A stretch of DNA of 64,000 nucleotides from Solibacillus sp. R5-41 (lineage in GTDB: Bacteria; Bacillota; Bacilli; Bacillales_A; Planococcaceae), in assembly GCF_002736105.1 (NCBI RefSeq), contig NZ_CP024123.1, positions 984,001 to 1,048,000 of the forward strand, read 5' to 3'. Below the pieces are notes generated by a model, which saw nothing but the letters and a program-made list of their open reading frames with translations, had not been told where the DNA came from and searched no databases. A program made the position numbers and the translations under genes. Of this stretch, positions 9,017 to 21,400 are shown piece after piece; positions within the stretch are counted from its first letter, which is position 1, and every line of letters starts with the position of its first letter.

Positions 9017-9030
9017 AGAGAACTTTAACT

Positions 9031-9102
9031 TGATTTTTAGGGGAGTATTTTCGAGCATGCTCGAAAAAAATCTGAACGCAATTACGCCGAGGTGTAATTG
9101 AT
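9031..9102 (+). repeat. Half copy of the dispersed double-hairpin repeat
   Basis: This stretch carries the distal half of the repeat seen in full at 22788-22970. It includes the palindrome TCGAGCATGCTCGA (9051-9064), the linker AAAAAAATCTGAACG and the hairpin CAATTACGCCGAGGTGTAATTG. The proximal part is missing. It sits between the rpsB terminator and the tsf promoter. Confidence 0.75.
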
Positions 9103-9107
9103 GAAGG

Positions 9108-9137
9108 TTGCCTCCATCGTCAACTATCGAGTATAGT
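9108..9137 (+). promoter_or_regulatory. SigA-type promoter of tsf
   Basis: TTGCCT (9108-9113), 18-base spacer, TATAGT (9132-9137). It lies directly after the half repeat and would give a leader of about 50 bases before tsf. Confidence 0.5.
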
Positions 9138-9195
9138 AAGGCTGAAAGTACGATTCACTAAATAAATTAATATAAATTTTAGGAGGAAACTCAAT

Positions 9196-10080
9196 ATGGC
9201 AACAATTTCTGCACAATTAGTAAAAGAATTACGTGAAAAAACTGGCGCAGGTATGATGGACTGCAAAAAAGCATTAGTAGAAACTGAAGGTAACTTAGAA
9301 GCTGCAATCGACTTCTTACGTGAAAAAGGTTTAGCTGCTGCAGGTAAAAAAGCGGACCGTATCGCTGCTGAAGGTACAACATACATTTTAGAAAACGGTA
9401 ATGAAGCAATCCTTATCGAAGTAAACGCTGAAACTGACTTCGTTGCGAAAAATGAACAGTTCCAAGCATTAGTTTCTTCTTTAGCTGAGCAATTACTTAC
9501 TGCTAAACCAGAATCAGTTGAAGCTGCTTTAGAATTAGAAAAAGACGGCGTGAAAATTGCTGATCAAATTTCTACAGCTACTGCAACAATCGGTGAAAAA
9601 ATTTCATTACGTCGTTATGAAATTAAAACAAAAACAGATGCAGATGCATTTGGTGCTTACTTACACATGGGCGGTCGTATCGGTGTATTAGTAGTTCTTG
9701 AAGGTTCTACTGAAGCTGCTGCTGCAAAAGACGTTGCAATGCACATTGCTGCAATCAACCCAACTTACGTATCTCGTGATGAAGTTTCTGCTGATGAAGT
9801 TGAACGTGAGCGCAAAGTATTAACTGAGCAAGCGTTAAACGAAGGTAAACCAGAAAACATCGTTGCGAAAATGGTAGAAGGTCGTCTTAGCAAATATTTC
9901 GAAGACGTATGTTTATTAGATCAAGCATTCGTTAAAAACTCTGACCAAAAAGTACGTGACTTCGTTAAATCTTTAGGTGGTACAGTGACTAGCTTCACTC
10001 GTTACGCTGTAGGTGAAGGTATCGAAAAACGTGAAGATAACTTCGCTGAAGAAGTAATGAACCAAGTTAAAGGTAACTAA
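9196..10080 (+). CDS. tsf: Translation elongation factor Ts
   Basis: 294 residues, the usual length. The N-terminal UBA-like domain ([20 protein letters not shown]) and the EF-Tu-contacting core ([12 protein letters not shown]) are clear. EF-Ts exchanges GDP for GTP on EF-Tu. A TTAGGAGG RBS precedes the ATG by eight bases. The gene follows rpsB as in most bacteria but is separated from it by a terminator, a half repeat and a promoter. A terminator also follows. Confidence 0.98.
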   Translation: MATISAQLVKELREKTGAGMMDCKKALVETEGNLEAAIDFLREKGLAAAGKKADRIAAEGTTYILENGNEAILIEVNAETDFVAKNEQFQALVSSLAEQLLTAKPESVEAALELEKDGVKIADQISTATATIGEKISLRRYEIKTKTDADAFGAYLHMGGRIGVLVVLEGSTEAAAAKDVAMHIAAINPTYVSRDEVSADEVERERKVLTEQALNEGKPENIVAKMVEGRLSKYFEDVCLLDQAFVKNSDQKVRDFVKSLGGTVTSFTRYAVGEGIEKREDNFAEEVMNQVKGN

Positions 10081-10123
10081 TTTATTATATCGCTTTAGTT
10101 AGCGGTAAATTAAGCAAAAAGAG

Positions 10124-10156
10124 TAGGGAGCACCATTTGCGTGTTCCCTATTTTTA
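10124..10156 (+). terminator. Intrinsic terminator after tsf
   Basis: TAGGGAGCAC and GTGTTCCCTA pair over ten positions (one G-U) around CATTTGC and are followed by a T-run. TATAAT at 10203-10208 downstream is a possible -10 for pyrH, but I see no convincing -35. Confidence 0.8.
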
Positions 10157-10274
10157 ACAGATGGGAAAGGTCACTTTTTTCTATTTGTAACTAGAAGTAC
10201 GATATAATCAATGTAAGTGAAATAGTTTACATATGTAGAAAGTAAATGCTATTTCCTTTTAAATAAATGAGTAA

Positions 10275-11011
<737 letters not shown>

Positions 11012-11012
<1 letters not shown>

Positions 11013-11569
11013 TGTCAAAGCAAGTATTAGATCAAGCTCAAGAAAAAATGACGAAATCAATTGGTGCTTTCTCACGAGAACTAGCATCAATTCGTGCGGG
11101 TGTGGCCAATGCGTCACTACTTGACCGTATTCAAGTAGACTATTACGGTTCACCAACACCAATTAACCAACTAGGCGGTGTTGCTGTACCTGAAGCGCGC
11201 CTATTAGTAATTACACCTTACGACAAAACAATTTTAGGTGAAATTGAAAAAGCAATTATGCGTTCAGATCTTGGTATTACACCAACAAACGATGGAAATG
11301 TAATTCGTTTAGCGATTCCTGCTTTAACAGAAGAGCGTCGTAAAGACTTAGTAAAACAAGTGAAAAAAACAGCTGAAGAAGCAAAAATAGCGGTTCGAAA
11401 CGTTCGTCGTGATGCAAATGATGACCTTAAAAAATTAGAAAAAAATGGAGAAATTACTGAAGACGAATTACGCGGTTTCGGTGAAGATATCCAAAAGTTA
11501 ACAGATAGCTCAATCGTTAAAGTAGATGAGCTTGTAAAAGAAAAAGAAAAAGAAATTTTGAAAGTCTAA
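11012..11569 (+). CDS. frr: Ribosome recycling factor
   Basis: 185 residues, the canonical RRF length. It begins [25 protein letters not shown] and has the [20 protein letters not shown] core. RRF splits post-termination ribosomes together with EF-G. The start overlaps the pyrH stop by one base. Two hairpins follow the stop, of which the second is a clear terminator. Confidence 0.98.
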
Positions 11570-11650
11570 TTTCTTCCAAAATTTAATGCTATCGCGTTAT
11601 GATGAATGGCGCAATAGCATTTTCTACATGCAAGTGAACTTTAAATGGAT

Positions 11651-11681
11651 AAAAACGTCCTGTTAGTTAGGACGTTTTTTT
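11651..11681 (+). terminator. Intrinsic terminator after frr
   Basis: AAAAACGTCC (11651-11660) and GGACGTTTTTTT pair around the loop TGTTAGTTA, giving a compact stem with a T-run. An imperfect hairpin at about 11587-11620 (GCTATCGCG / CGCAATAGC) lies just upstream and may assist. Confidence 0.85.
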
Positions 11682-11842
11682 AAGTGGATTACCATAATTT
11701 TTTTATGCTTTATGGGGTATTCTAATAAGATGAAAATTGAAAAAGTTTAGCAAATAGTCATTTCATTACGAAATACATAATAGATTAAAAAGAGAAGTGT
11801 ATGATAGAGGCTTTATAAAAGAGTGCATATTAGAATTAAACA

Positions 11843-11871
11843 AGGACATGAATACACTTTTTTGATATGAT
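11843..11871 (+). promoter_or_regulatory. Promoter of the uppS-cdsA-dxr-rasP cluster
   Basis: Within the 344-base gap between frr and uppS, TATGAT (11866-11871) is preceded by TGA (extended -10) and, 17 bases upstream, by the weak -35 AGGACA. Apart from this and the frr terminator I see nothing in the gap. Confidence 0.5.
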
Positions 11872-11913
11872 AAACTAAAAATAGTCCGATATGTGCAGTT
11901 GGGGGAATTAACG

Positions 11914-12708
11914 ATGTTTAAAAAACTTTTAATGAAAAAAACAAATACGATTGCGCCAACAATTAACGAAAGTGTAGGCTTAGTTAAAGGTGAAGACATT
12001 CCTACCCATATTGCGATCATCATGGACGGTAATGGTCGTTGGGCAAAAAGACGTTCAATGCCACGTGTTGCAGGGCACCATGAGGGAATGAAAACTATTC
12101 GTAAAATTACGCGCTGTGCTTGTGATTTAGGGGTTAAGGTATTAACGCTGTATGCATTTTCAACCGAAAATTGGAAGCGCCCTAAATCAGAAGTAGAATT
12201 TTTAATGAAATTACCTGAACAATTTTTAACTTCATTTTTACCAGAGTTGATGGAACGTAATATTCGAATTGAGATGATCGGTGTTATGGAAACGTTGCCG
12301 AAATATACGCAAGCAGCATTAAAAAATGCAATGGATGCTACGAAAAATAATACGGGACTCATTTTAAACTTTGCAATGAACTACGGCGGTCGTGCCGAAA
12401 TTGTGATGGCTGTGCAACATTTGATGAAAGAAGTAGAAGCAGGCTCGCTTGCAATTGAATCGATAAATGAACAACATATTTCACAACAACTCATGACGGG
12501 TCATTTACCAGAGCCTGATTTACTCATTCGAACGAGTGGTGAAGTGCGAATTAGCAACTTTATGTTATGGCAGCTTGCATATACGGAGTTTTGGTTTACA
12601 GATACACATTGGCCTGATTTTGATGAGGCATGCTTAAAGGAAGCAATCACAGTGTATCAAAACCGTAACCGCCGTTATGGAGGGCTGAAAGGAGAAGAAA
12701 CGAATTGA
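11914..12708 (+). CDS. uppS: Undecaprenyl diphosphate synthase (UppS)
   Basis: 264 residues from ATG 11914. I chose this start over the upstream in-frame GTG 11893 because GGGGGAA lies about eight bases before the ATG. The catalytic motif IAIIMDGNGRWAK (Asp38) and the C-terminal DLLIRTSGEVRISNFMLWQLAYTEF identify a cis-prenyltransferase. It makes C55 undecaprenyl diphosphate, the lipid carrier for peptidoglycan and teichoic acid precursors. The stop overlaps the cdsA TTG start by four bases. Confidence 0.96.
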   Translation: MFKKLLMKKTNTIAPTINESVGLVKGEDIPTHIAIIMDGNGRWAKRRSMPRVAGHHEGMKTIRKITRCACDLGVKVLTLYAFSTENWKRPKSEVEFLMKLPEQFLTSFLPELMERNIRIEMIGVMETLPKYTQAALKNAMDATKNNTGLILNFAMNYGGRAEIVMAVQHLMKEVEAGSLAIESINEQHISQQLMTGHLPEPDLLIRTSGEVRISNFMLWQLAYTEFWFTDTHWPDFDEACLKEAITVYQNRNRRYGGLKGEETN

Positions 12709-13502
12709 AACAACGCATTATTACCGGAGTAGTAGCTGCGGCATTATTTATACCATTTGTTATTTATGGAGGTGCTCCATTTGCACTTGTTGTATGTGCA
12801 CTAGCCATTATCGGATTTTATGAAATTTTAAAAATGAAAGATATTTCTATCGTTTCGATTCCGGGAATTTTAGGTGTGTTCGCACTGTTGCTGCTTGTTG
12901 TTCCAGAAGCATGGTCAGCAGAGGGTGTTCTATTTTTAGGCTATGCATCAAAATTAATGGTTGTTTACGGGATTGTAGCACTATTGTTAATTTATATAGT
13001 GGTCGTGAAAAATAAAATGACTTTTGATGAAATTGGCTTTATTTTATTAGGGATATTTTATGTCGGACTGGGCTTTCATTACTTTATCGAAACTCGAATT
13101 ATCGGTCTAGAATTTGTTGTCTATGCATTGCTCGTTGTTTGGACAACTGATTCAGGGGCGTACTTTGTTGGACGGAAACTAGGGAAAAATAAATTATGGC
13201 CAGAAATTTCTCCTAAGAAAACAGTAGAAGGTTTTGTTGGAGGTATCGTCATTGCCGTCCTTTTTGCTATCGCGATGCAAATGATTTACCCATTCGCTGC
13301 AAGCTATTTGCAATTAATTTTTGTCACAATCATCGCATCGATTGTCGGTCAAATGGGCGATTTAGTCGAATCAGCGATAAAGCGTCATTATGGTGTGAAA
13401 GATTCAGGAACCATTTTACCAGGTCATGGGGGCATATTAGACCGCTTTGACAGTTTATTATTTGTTGTGCCATTACTGCATTTTTTACATTTCTTTGCGT
13501 AA
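12705..13502 (+). CDS. cdsA: Phosphatidate cytidylyltransferase
   Basis: 265 residues with about eight hydrophobic segments. The CDP-diglyceride synthetase signature is near the C terminus (SAIKRHYGVKDSGTILPGHGG followed by LDRFDS). It makes CDP-diacylglycerol for phospholipid synthesis, the substrate later used by PgsA (also in this window). The TTG start overlaps the uppS stop, with AAAGGAGA in the uppS coding end as RBS. Confidence 0.96.
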   Translation: MKQRIITGVVAAALFIPFVIYGGAPFALVVCALAIIGFYEILKMKDISIVSIPGILGVFALLLLVVPEAWSAEGVLFLGYASKLMVVYGIVALLLIYIVVVKNKMTFDEIGFILLGIFYVGLGFHYFIETRIIGLEFVVYALLVVWTTDSGAYFVGRKLGKNKLWPEISPKKTVEGFVGGIVIAVLFAIAMQMIYPFAASYLQLIFVTIIASIVGQMGDLVESAIKRHYGVKDSGTILPGHGGILDRFDSLLFVVPLLHFLHFFA

Positions 13503-13524
13503 TTAAAAGAGGGGAAGTATTACT

Positions 13525-14670
13525 GTGAAAAAGATTAGTTTACTAGGAGCAACAGGTTCAATTGGGTGGCAAACATTTGATATTTTACTTGCACACCCAG
13601 ACCAATTTAAGCTTGTTGCTTTTTCTGCCGGACAAAACATTGAAAAATCACGTCAAATTATAGAAAAGCTTAAACCAGAATTAGTGTCGATGCAAACAGA
13701 GGAAGCGGCACGTTTGTTGCAAAAGGATTATCCGACGATTGCATTTACATATGGCGAGAAAGGTCTTGTTGACGTGGCGACGCATCCTGAATCGACGGTA
13801 TTAGTGAACGCCGTTTTAGGTAGTGTTGGTTTAGAGTCGACGCTTGCTGCCATTCGCATGGGTAAAACGATTGCTATTGCGAATAAAGAAACATTAGTAA
13901 CAGCGGGTCATTTAGTGATGGCGGAAGCGAAGAAGTATAATGCACCGATTTTGCCAGTAGATAGTGAACATTCGGCATTATTTCAATCGATGAACGGTGA
14001 AAATAAAAAACGAATCGAACGTCTTATTTTAACAGCCTCTGGTGGTTCATTCCGTGATAAAACGCGCGAACAATTAGTCGGCGTAACGGTAAAGGATGCA
14101 CTTAATCATCCGAACTGGTCGATGGGCGCAAAAATTACAATTGATTCCGCAACAATGATGAATAAAGGGCTTGAAGTGATTGAAGCACATGTGTTATTCG
14201 ATATGTCTTATGACAATATTGATGTTGTTTTGCACCGAGAGAGTATCATTCACTCAATGGTTGAATTTGAAGATACAAGTGTCATTGCGCAACTAGGTAC
14301 ACCGGATATGCGCGTTCCAATTCAATACGCACTTAGCTACCCGGATCGCTTACCATTACAAAATGGACAACGTTTAAATTTAGCGCAAATTGGTCAACTT
14401 CATTTTAAAGAGGTTGATTTTGATCGCTTCCGTGCCTTAAAGCTTGCTTATGAAGCGGGGAGAATGGGTGGTACGATTTTAACAGCAATGAATGCAGCAA
14501 ACGAAGCAGCAGTTGCGTTATTTTTACAAGAAAAAATAACGTTCCTACAAATTGAGGAATGCATTGAACGTGTGATGAATATGCATAATAATATTTTATT
14601 GCCAGATTTACAAACAATTTTACATGTCGATAGTGAAACGAGAAAAACTGTTGTAAGCATGGTAGAATAG
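13525..14670 (+). CDS. dxr: 1-deoxy-D-xylulose 5-phosphate reductoisomerase
   Basis: 381 residues from GTG 13525, behind AGAGGGGAAG. The NADPH-binding [10 protein letters not shown] at the N terminus, the NKETLVTAG segment and the metal/substrate region [11 protein letters not shown] are typical. Dxr makes 2-C-methyl-D-erythritol 4-phosphate in the non-mevalonate isoprenoid pathway, which feeds UppS next door. This fits the conserved frr-uppS-cdsA-dxr-rasP order of Bacilli. Confidence 0.97.
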   Translation: MKKISLLGATGSIGWQTFDILLAHPDQFKLVAFSAGQNIEKSRQIIEKLKPELVSMQTEEAARLLQKDYPTIAFTYGEKGLVDVATHPESTVLVNAVLGSVGLESTLAAIRMGKTIAIANKETLVTAGHLVMAEAKKYNAPILPVDSEHSALFQSMNGENKKRIERLILTASGGSFRDKTREQLVGVTVKDALNHPNWSMGAKITIDSATMMNKGLEVIEAHVLFDMSYDNIDVVLHRESIIHSMVEFEDTSVIAQLGTPDMRVPIQYALSYPDRLPLQNGQRLNLAQIGQLHFKEVDFDRFRALKLAYEAGRMGGTILTAMNAANEAAVALFLQEKITFLQIEECIERVMNMHNNILLPDLQTILHVDSETRKTVVSMVE

Positions 14671-14731
14671 GGAAGTATAAGGGTGAACTGGGATACTTTA
14701 GCGAAGTTTACTCAAACGAAGGTGGGAGATT

Positions 14732-15988
14732 ATGCAAACAGTTATTGCCTTTATCGCAATTTTTGGCTCACTAGTATTTTTCCATGAGCTGGGTCACTTT
14801 ATATTTGCAAAGCGCGCGGGTATTATGGTACGTGAGTTTGCCATTGGGATGGGTCCGAAAATTTTTGGCATGACAAAAGGTGAAACGGTTTATACGCTAC
14901 GCCTTTTACCAATCGGTGGTTATGTTCGAATGGCGGGTGAGGACACAGATACCGTTGAGTTACAGCCAGGGTATCGTGTAGCACTCGTGACAAACGAAGA
15001 AAATTTAGTTGAAAAAATCGTATTAAATCAAAAAACACAATATCAAAATGTAATTTTCTTAGAAGTTGAACGTGCTGATTTAGAAAAAGAGCTTTGGATT
15101 GAAGGTTATGATGAAGAGGACAAACTTGTTCGTTATAACGTATCACGTACAGCAACTATCGTTGAAAATGGGACAGAGTTGATCATTGCACCATTAGATC
15201 GCCAATTTAACTCTAAATCAGTTCGTGCGCGTGCGATGGCCATTTTTGCAGGACCATTATTCAACTTTATTTTAGCATTCTTCATTTTTGTTATAATCGG
15301 TTTATTCCAAGGAATACCTTCAAGTGAGCCGATCATTTCTGAAGTTATCGACGATCGTCCAGCGAGTGCAGCGGGACTTCAAGACGGCGACCGTGTAATG
15401 AAAATTAATGGTGAATCAATTAGCACTTGGGAGCAATTGTCTACAATTATTCAAAAAAATCCGGAGCAACGCTTACAGTTTGAAGTGGATCGAAAGGGTA
15501 CAATCGTAACGGCCAATGTTGTCCCACAAGGTGTCGAACAAGGAGAGGGTACAACAGTTGGTCAAATTGGTATTATGCGTCCACTAGAAACAAACCCTGT
15601 AAAGGCGGTCGTCTATGGAGCAGAGCAGACGTATGATGGGATTGTTTTAATTGGTACTCTTTTAGGCAAGCTAGTTACAGGACAGTTTTCAATTGATGCA
15701 CTTTCTGGACCAGTAGGCATTTATAAGACGACTGAAACGGTTGTGACTTTTGGTTTTTACAATGTACTCTACTGGGCTGCGATGTTAAGTATCAATTTAG
15801 GAATTATGAACTTATTACCACTACCTGCTTTAGATGGTGGTCGCTTATTGTTCTTCGCGTTTGAAGCAGTGCGTGGAAAACCGTTGGATCGCCAAAAAGA
15901 AGGAATGGTTCACTTTGTTGGAATTGTTTTATTAATGATTTTAATGGTAGTCGTTACATGGAATGATATTCAACGCTTCTTCTTCTAA
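14732..15988 (+). CDS. rasP: Intramembrane site-2 metalloprotease RasP/RseP
   Basis: 418 residues. The zinc motif HELGH (His18, Glu19, His22) sits in the first membrane helix. A PDZ domain lies at about 200-275 (ASAAGLQDGDRVMKING), and the third metal ligand is in the NLLPLPALDGG motif (Asp368). This protease cuts anti-sigma factors such as RsiW, as well as FtsL and signal-peptide remnants, within the membrane. The ATG follows GGTGGGAG. It ends the isoprenoid/phospholipid cluster before a 519-base gap. Confidence 0.95.
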   Translation: MQTVIAFIAIFGSLVFFHELGHFIFAKRAGIMVREFAIGMGPKIFGMTKGETVYTLRLLPIGGYVRMAGEDTDTVELQPGYRVALVTNEENLVEKIVLNQKTQYQNVIFLEVERADLEKELWIEGYDEEDKLVRYNVSRTATIVENGTELIIAPLDRQFNSKSVRARAMAIFAGPLFNFILAFFIFVIIGLFQGIPSSEPIISEVIDDRPASAAGLQDGDRVMKINGESISTWEQLSTIIQKNPEQRLQFEVDRKGTIVTANVVPQGVEQGEGTTVGQIGIMRPLETNPVKAVVYGAEQTYDGIVLIGTLLGKLVTGQFSIDALSGPVGIYKTTETVVTFGFYNVLYWAAMLSINLGIMNLLPLPALDGGRLLFFAFEAVRGKPLDRQKEGMVHFVGIVLLMILMVVVTWNDIQRFFF

Positions 15989-16029
15989 CGGTTAATGCAG
16001 ATTTGAAATGAATATTGATTAAAAAAGGA

Positions 16030-16078
16030 AGCTTTGAGCGTTTTGTACGATTAGTACTAGCGTTCAAAGCTAAATTTT
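16030..16078 (+). terminator. Probable terminator after rasP
   Basis: AGCTTTGAGCG (16030-16040) and CGTTCAAAGCT (16061-16071) form an 11-bp stem with one G-U pair, with a second small GTAC/GTAC pairing inside the loop. The T-run after it is short (AAATTTTA), so termination may be inefficient. Confidence 0.5.
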
Positions 16079-16215
16079 ATTAGTATATAAGAAGGTAGAA
16101 TTTCTTAGGTTATTATTGATTTTATCTTACTATATAACTTGAACATGTGGATCTTGCTTTATAATGGGGGAAAACTCCAGCAAAGTAAGCTAACAACACT
16201 TTATAAGAATGCAAG

Positions 16216-16384
16216 TTGATTGGAATGAAAGGGGAGGCGACTCCAGCGGGAACAGCTCTAATGGAACGAAGGATAAAATCGTTATGTTCTGTGACAACGA
16301 CTTCGTGACTAATATCGTGTTGGCCCGAGACTACAGGCTCAGGCCGTGCCCGTGGAAAGCATCCGGACCGGAATAAAAATCAAT
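16216..16384 (+). repeat. GC-richer intergenic repeat of a Bacillaceae-wide type
   Basis: The 519-base gap between rasP and proS holds a stretch more GC-rich than its surroundings. It runs from TTGATTGGAATGAAAGG to CCGGAATAAAAATCAA. Segments such as GACTCCAGCGGGAACAG, GGCTCAGGCC and CGTGGAAAGC match, from memory, a repeat often found between genes in Bacillus and relatives. The outer ends (TTGATT / AATCAA) are inverted. An imperfect 10-bp hairpin (16386-16414) follows. No ORF or tRNA is visible. A database search would be needed to name it. Confidence 0.55.
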
Positions 16385-16492
16385 CCCCCTGTTATGGCAG
16401 ATATCTAACAGGAGGAATTCTTTAGTTTAACTTATATAGACATGAATTGAGTAAGATGTTTTATTCTATTGCTAAATAATTATGAATTATAA

Positions 16493-18214
<1,722 letters not shown>

Positions 18215-18319
18215 TCTACTAGTAAAACATAATTTTAAAAGGTAGATAAATCAAAAAACAAATTGATGTATTTTGATTAAGCGCATAAGTCAATACTTAA
18301 CATTAGCTAAATAAAAAAG

Positions 18320-18359
18320 ACAACAACTCGCGCTATTTTGGCGTGAGTTGTGTTTTTTT
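18320..18359 (+). terminator. Intrinsic terminator after proS
   Basis: ACAACTCGCGC and GCGTGAGTTGT pair over eleven positions around TATTTTG (one wobble pair) and are followed by G and a long T-run. Confidence 0.85.
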
Positions 18360-18385
18360 ACCGTAAAGTTTTACAGTTCATATGC

Positions 18386-18414
18386 TTGCATTTCAATAAG
18401 CCTATGAGTAATAC
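18386..18414 (+). promoter_or_regulatory. Candidate promoter of polC
   Basis: TTGCAT (18386-18391), 17-base spacer, TAATAC (18409-18414), between the proS terminator and the polC start. Confidence 0.45.
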
Positions 18415-18461
18415 TTCGTGTGAAACTAATAATATTGAAGTAAATAAGGAAGGTGAAGGAA

Positions 18462-21400
18462 TTGGCACAACAGGAGGCAAAACAAAAGTTCTTACTTCTG
18501 TTACAACAACTTGAACTAACAGATGACGTCTATATGTCCTTCTTTGAAAAAGGTGAGCTCGAACGAGTAACGGTCCATAAAAAGAAACGTGTATGGCATT
18601 TTAAAATAAAGGTTAACAATATTTTGCCCTTCGAAGTATATCAACTATTACGAGCGCGGATGGCAGAAAAGTTTTCTCATATCGCGTCGGTTTCACTAAC
18701 AATTGATTCTTTTAATCCCATTGTTAATGAGCAGCATATTTTAGATTATTGGTACCCTACGATCGAACAAATTTCAGATATGTCGCCTTTATTACGTGAA
18801 AATTTATCACAACAAGTACCTAAGTGGACAGGTCATAAGCTTGTCGTCACTTCGATGCTAGAAGTAGAATATTTATCATTGAAGGCGAAATATACGGATA
18901 AGATTGCAGAATCTTATCGCGCATTTGGTTTTCCGCATATCCCACTAGAATTCAAGCTTGTAGAAGAATCGGAAGAATTTATTGCACAACAAGAAGCATT
19001 CTATATGCAACGACAAGTAGAAGAAGAGCGATTATCGAAACAGGCAATGGCGGATTTTGCAATGCGTGAAAAGGAAAAGTCGGACAATCCAGGTGCGGTA
19101 ACAAGCGATGCACCATTCCAATTAGGCTCTTTTATCAAAAATGCAGAATCGGCTGATATTCGAACTATTTTAGAAGAAGAGCGTTCCATTATCATTGAAG
19201 GATTTATTTTTGCGGTAGATATTAAGGAATTACGAAGTGGCCGCTCACTTCTTGAGATGAAAGTATCAGATTATACGGATTCCTTAATGGTGAAAATGTT
19301 CTCTAATAGCGATGAAGATGTTGCGAAAATGAACATGATTAGTAAAGGTATGTGGGTAAGACTACGTGGCTCGATCCAAATGGATACATTCGCACGTGAT
19401 TTAGTCATGATGGTAAAAGATATTAATGAAATCAAAAAAGAGCCACGTAAAGATTATGCACCAGAAGGCGAAAAGCGTGTGGAATTGCATTTACATACGC
19501 CGATGAGCCAAATGGATGCGATGACACCCGTCGACAAATTAGTAGCACAGGCCGCAAAATGGGGACACCCTGCCATTGCCATAACAGACCATGCCGTTGT
19601 TCAATCTTTCCCAGAAGCCTATTCTGCTGGAAAGAAAAATGGCATTAAAGTCATTTATGGTGTAGAGGCAAATTTAGTAGACGACGGTAAGCCAATTGCC
19701 TACGATCCGATTGATTCATTACTCGAGGATACGACCTATGTTGTATTTGACGTAGAAACAACGGGCTTTTCAAATGTGTATGATACCATTATTGAATTAG
19801 CGGCAGTTAAAATCAAAAATGGCCAAGTACTGGATACGTTTGAGCGCTTTTCGAATCCACACCGTAAATTAACGGCGAAAATTATAGAATTGACACATAT
19901 TACGGATGATATGCTCGTGAATGCACCGGAAATTGAGGAAGTCATTAAAGAATTCCATGATTTTATTGGCGATGCAGTAGTAGTAGCTCATAATGCGGCA
20001 TTTGACTTAGGCTTCCTCTATGTAGCTTATAAAAAAGCTGGCTTGGAGCATGTTCGTCATCCAGGGATTGATACGGTTGAGTTATCACGCTTAGTTAATC
20101 CCGCACAAAAATCACATAGCTTAAAAACGTTAACGAAAAAATACAATATTGAATTAACGCAACATCACCGTGCGATTTATGACACGGAAGCGACAGGGGA
20201 ATTATTGCTTCATTTACTGAAGCAAACAGCTGATTTAGGCATTCAAAATTTAAATGAATTAAATGACCATGTAGGTGGTGAAGAAGGTTATAAACAAGCG
20301 CGTCCAAGCCACTGTACGATTTTAGCCGTAGATGATGCGGGATTGAAAAATTTGTTTAAGCTAATTACCATTTCCCACACCCAAACATTTTATCGTGTAC
20401 CACGGATACGTCGTTCGGATTTACAAAAGCTACGTCAAGGTTTGATTATCGGGTCAGGTTGTTCGAACGGTGAGTTATTCGAAACGATGATGAATAAAAC
20501 ACCAGAGGAAGCGGAACGAATTGCGCAGTTTTATGATTATTTAGAAGTGATGCCAAAACCAGTTTATTCTCAGCTTGTTGATGGTGGTACGGTGCATGAT
20601 GAATGGGCATTAGAAGATATTATTCGCCGCATTGTCAAGCTAGGGAAAAAATTAAATTTGCCCGTTGTCGCAACAGGAAATGTGCATTATTTACACGAAA
20701 CGGATGCAAAGTTCCGTCAAATTTTAATTGGCTCTATGGGTGGGGCAAATCCATTAAATCGCCAGCCTTTACCGCAAGTTCATTTCCGTACAACGGATGA
20801 TATGTTGAAGGAATTTGATTTTTTAGGACCTGATTTAGCAAAAGAGGTCGTTGTGAAGAATACGCAGCTCGTTGCCGATATGATCGGTGATGTGAAGCCG
20901 ATTAAAGATGACCTATATACGCCGAAAATTGAGGGTTCTGATGATGAGGTAACAAATTTAACGTATGAAATGGCGCATGAAATATACGGAGAGACTTTAC
21001 CGGAAATTGTGCAAGCGCGTATTGATAAGGAATTAAAATCAATTTTAGGTCATGGCTTCGGAGTAATTTATTTAATTTCAGCAAAGCTCGTGAAAAAGTC
21101 ACTAGCGGATGGCTATTTAGTTGGGTCACGTGGTTCAGTAGGCTCGTCACTTGTGGCAACCTTCATGGAAATTACCGAAGTGAATCCATTGCCACCGCAT
21201 TATGTATGTCCGAACTGTAAGCATTCCGAATTTATTGCAGATGGTTCCGTCGCATCAGGCTATGACTTGCCGAACAAAGAATGTCCTGAATGTGGCGCGC
21301 ATTATAAAAAAGACGGGCAAGACATCCCGTTTGAAACATTCCTAGGATTCAAAGGAGATAAGGTACCCGACATCGATTTGAACTTCTCAGGTGAGTACCA

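Noticed and set aside
11766-12362. 198-codon open frame on the minus strand across the start of uppS
   Set aside because: It is antisense to uppS, which has a full family match and RBS. The minus-strand product has no recognisable features and no RBS.
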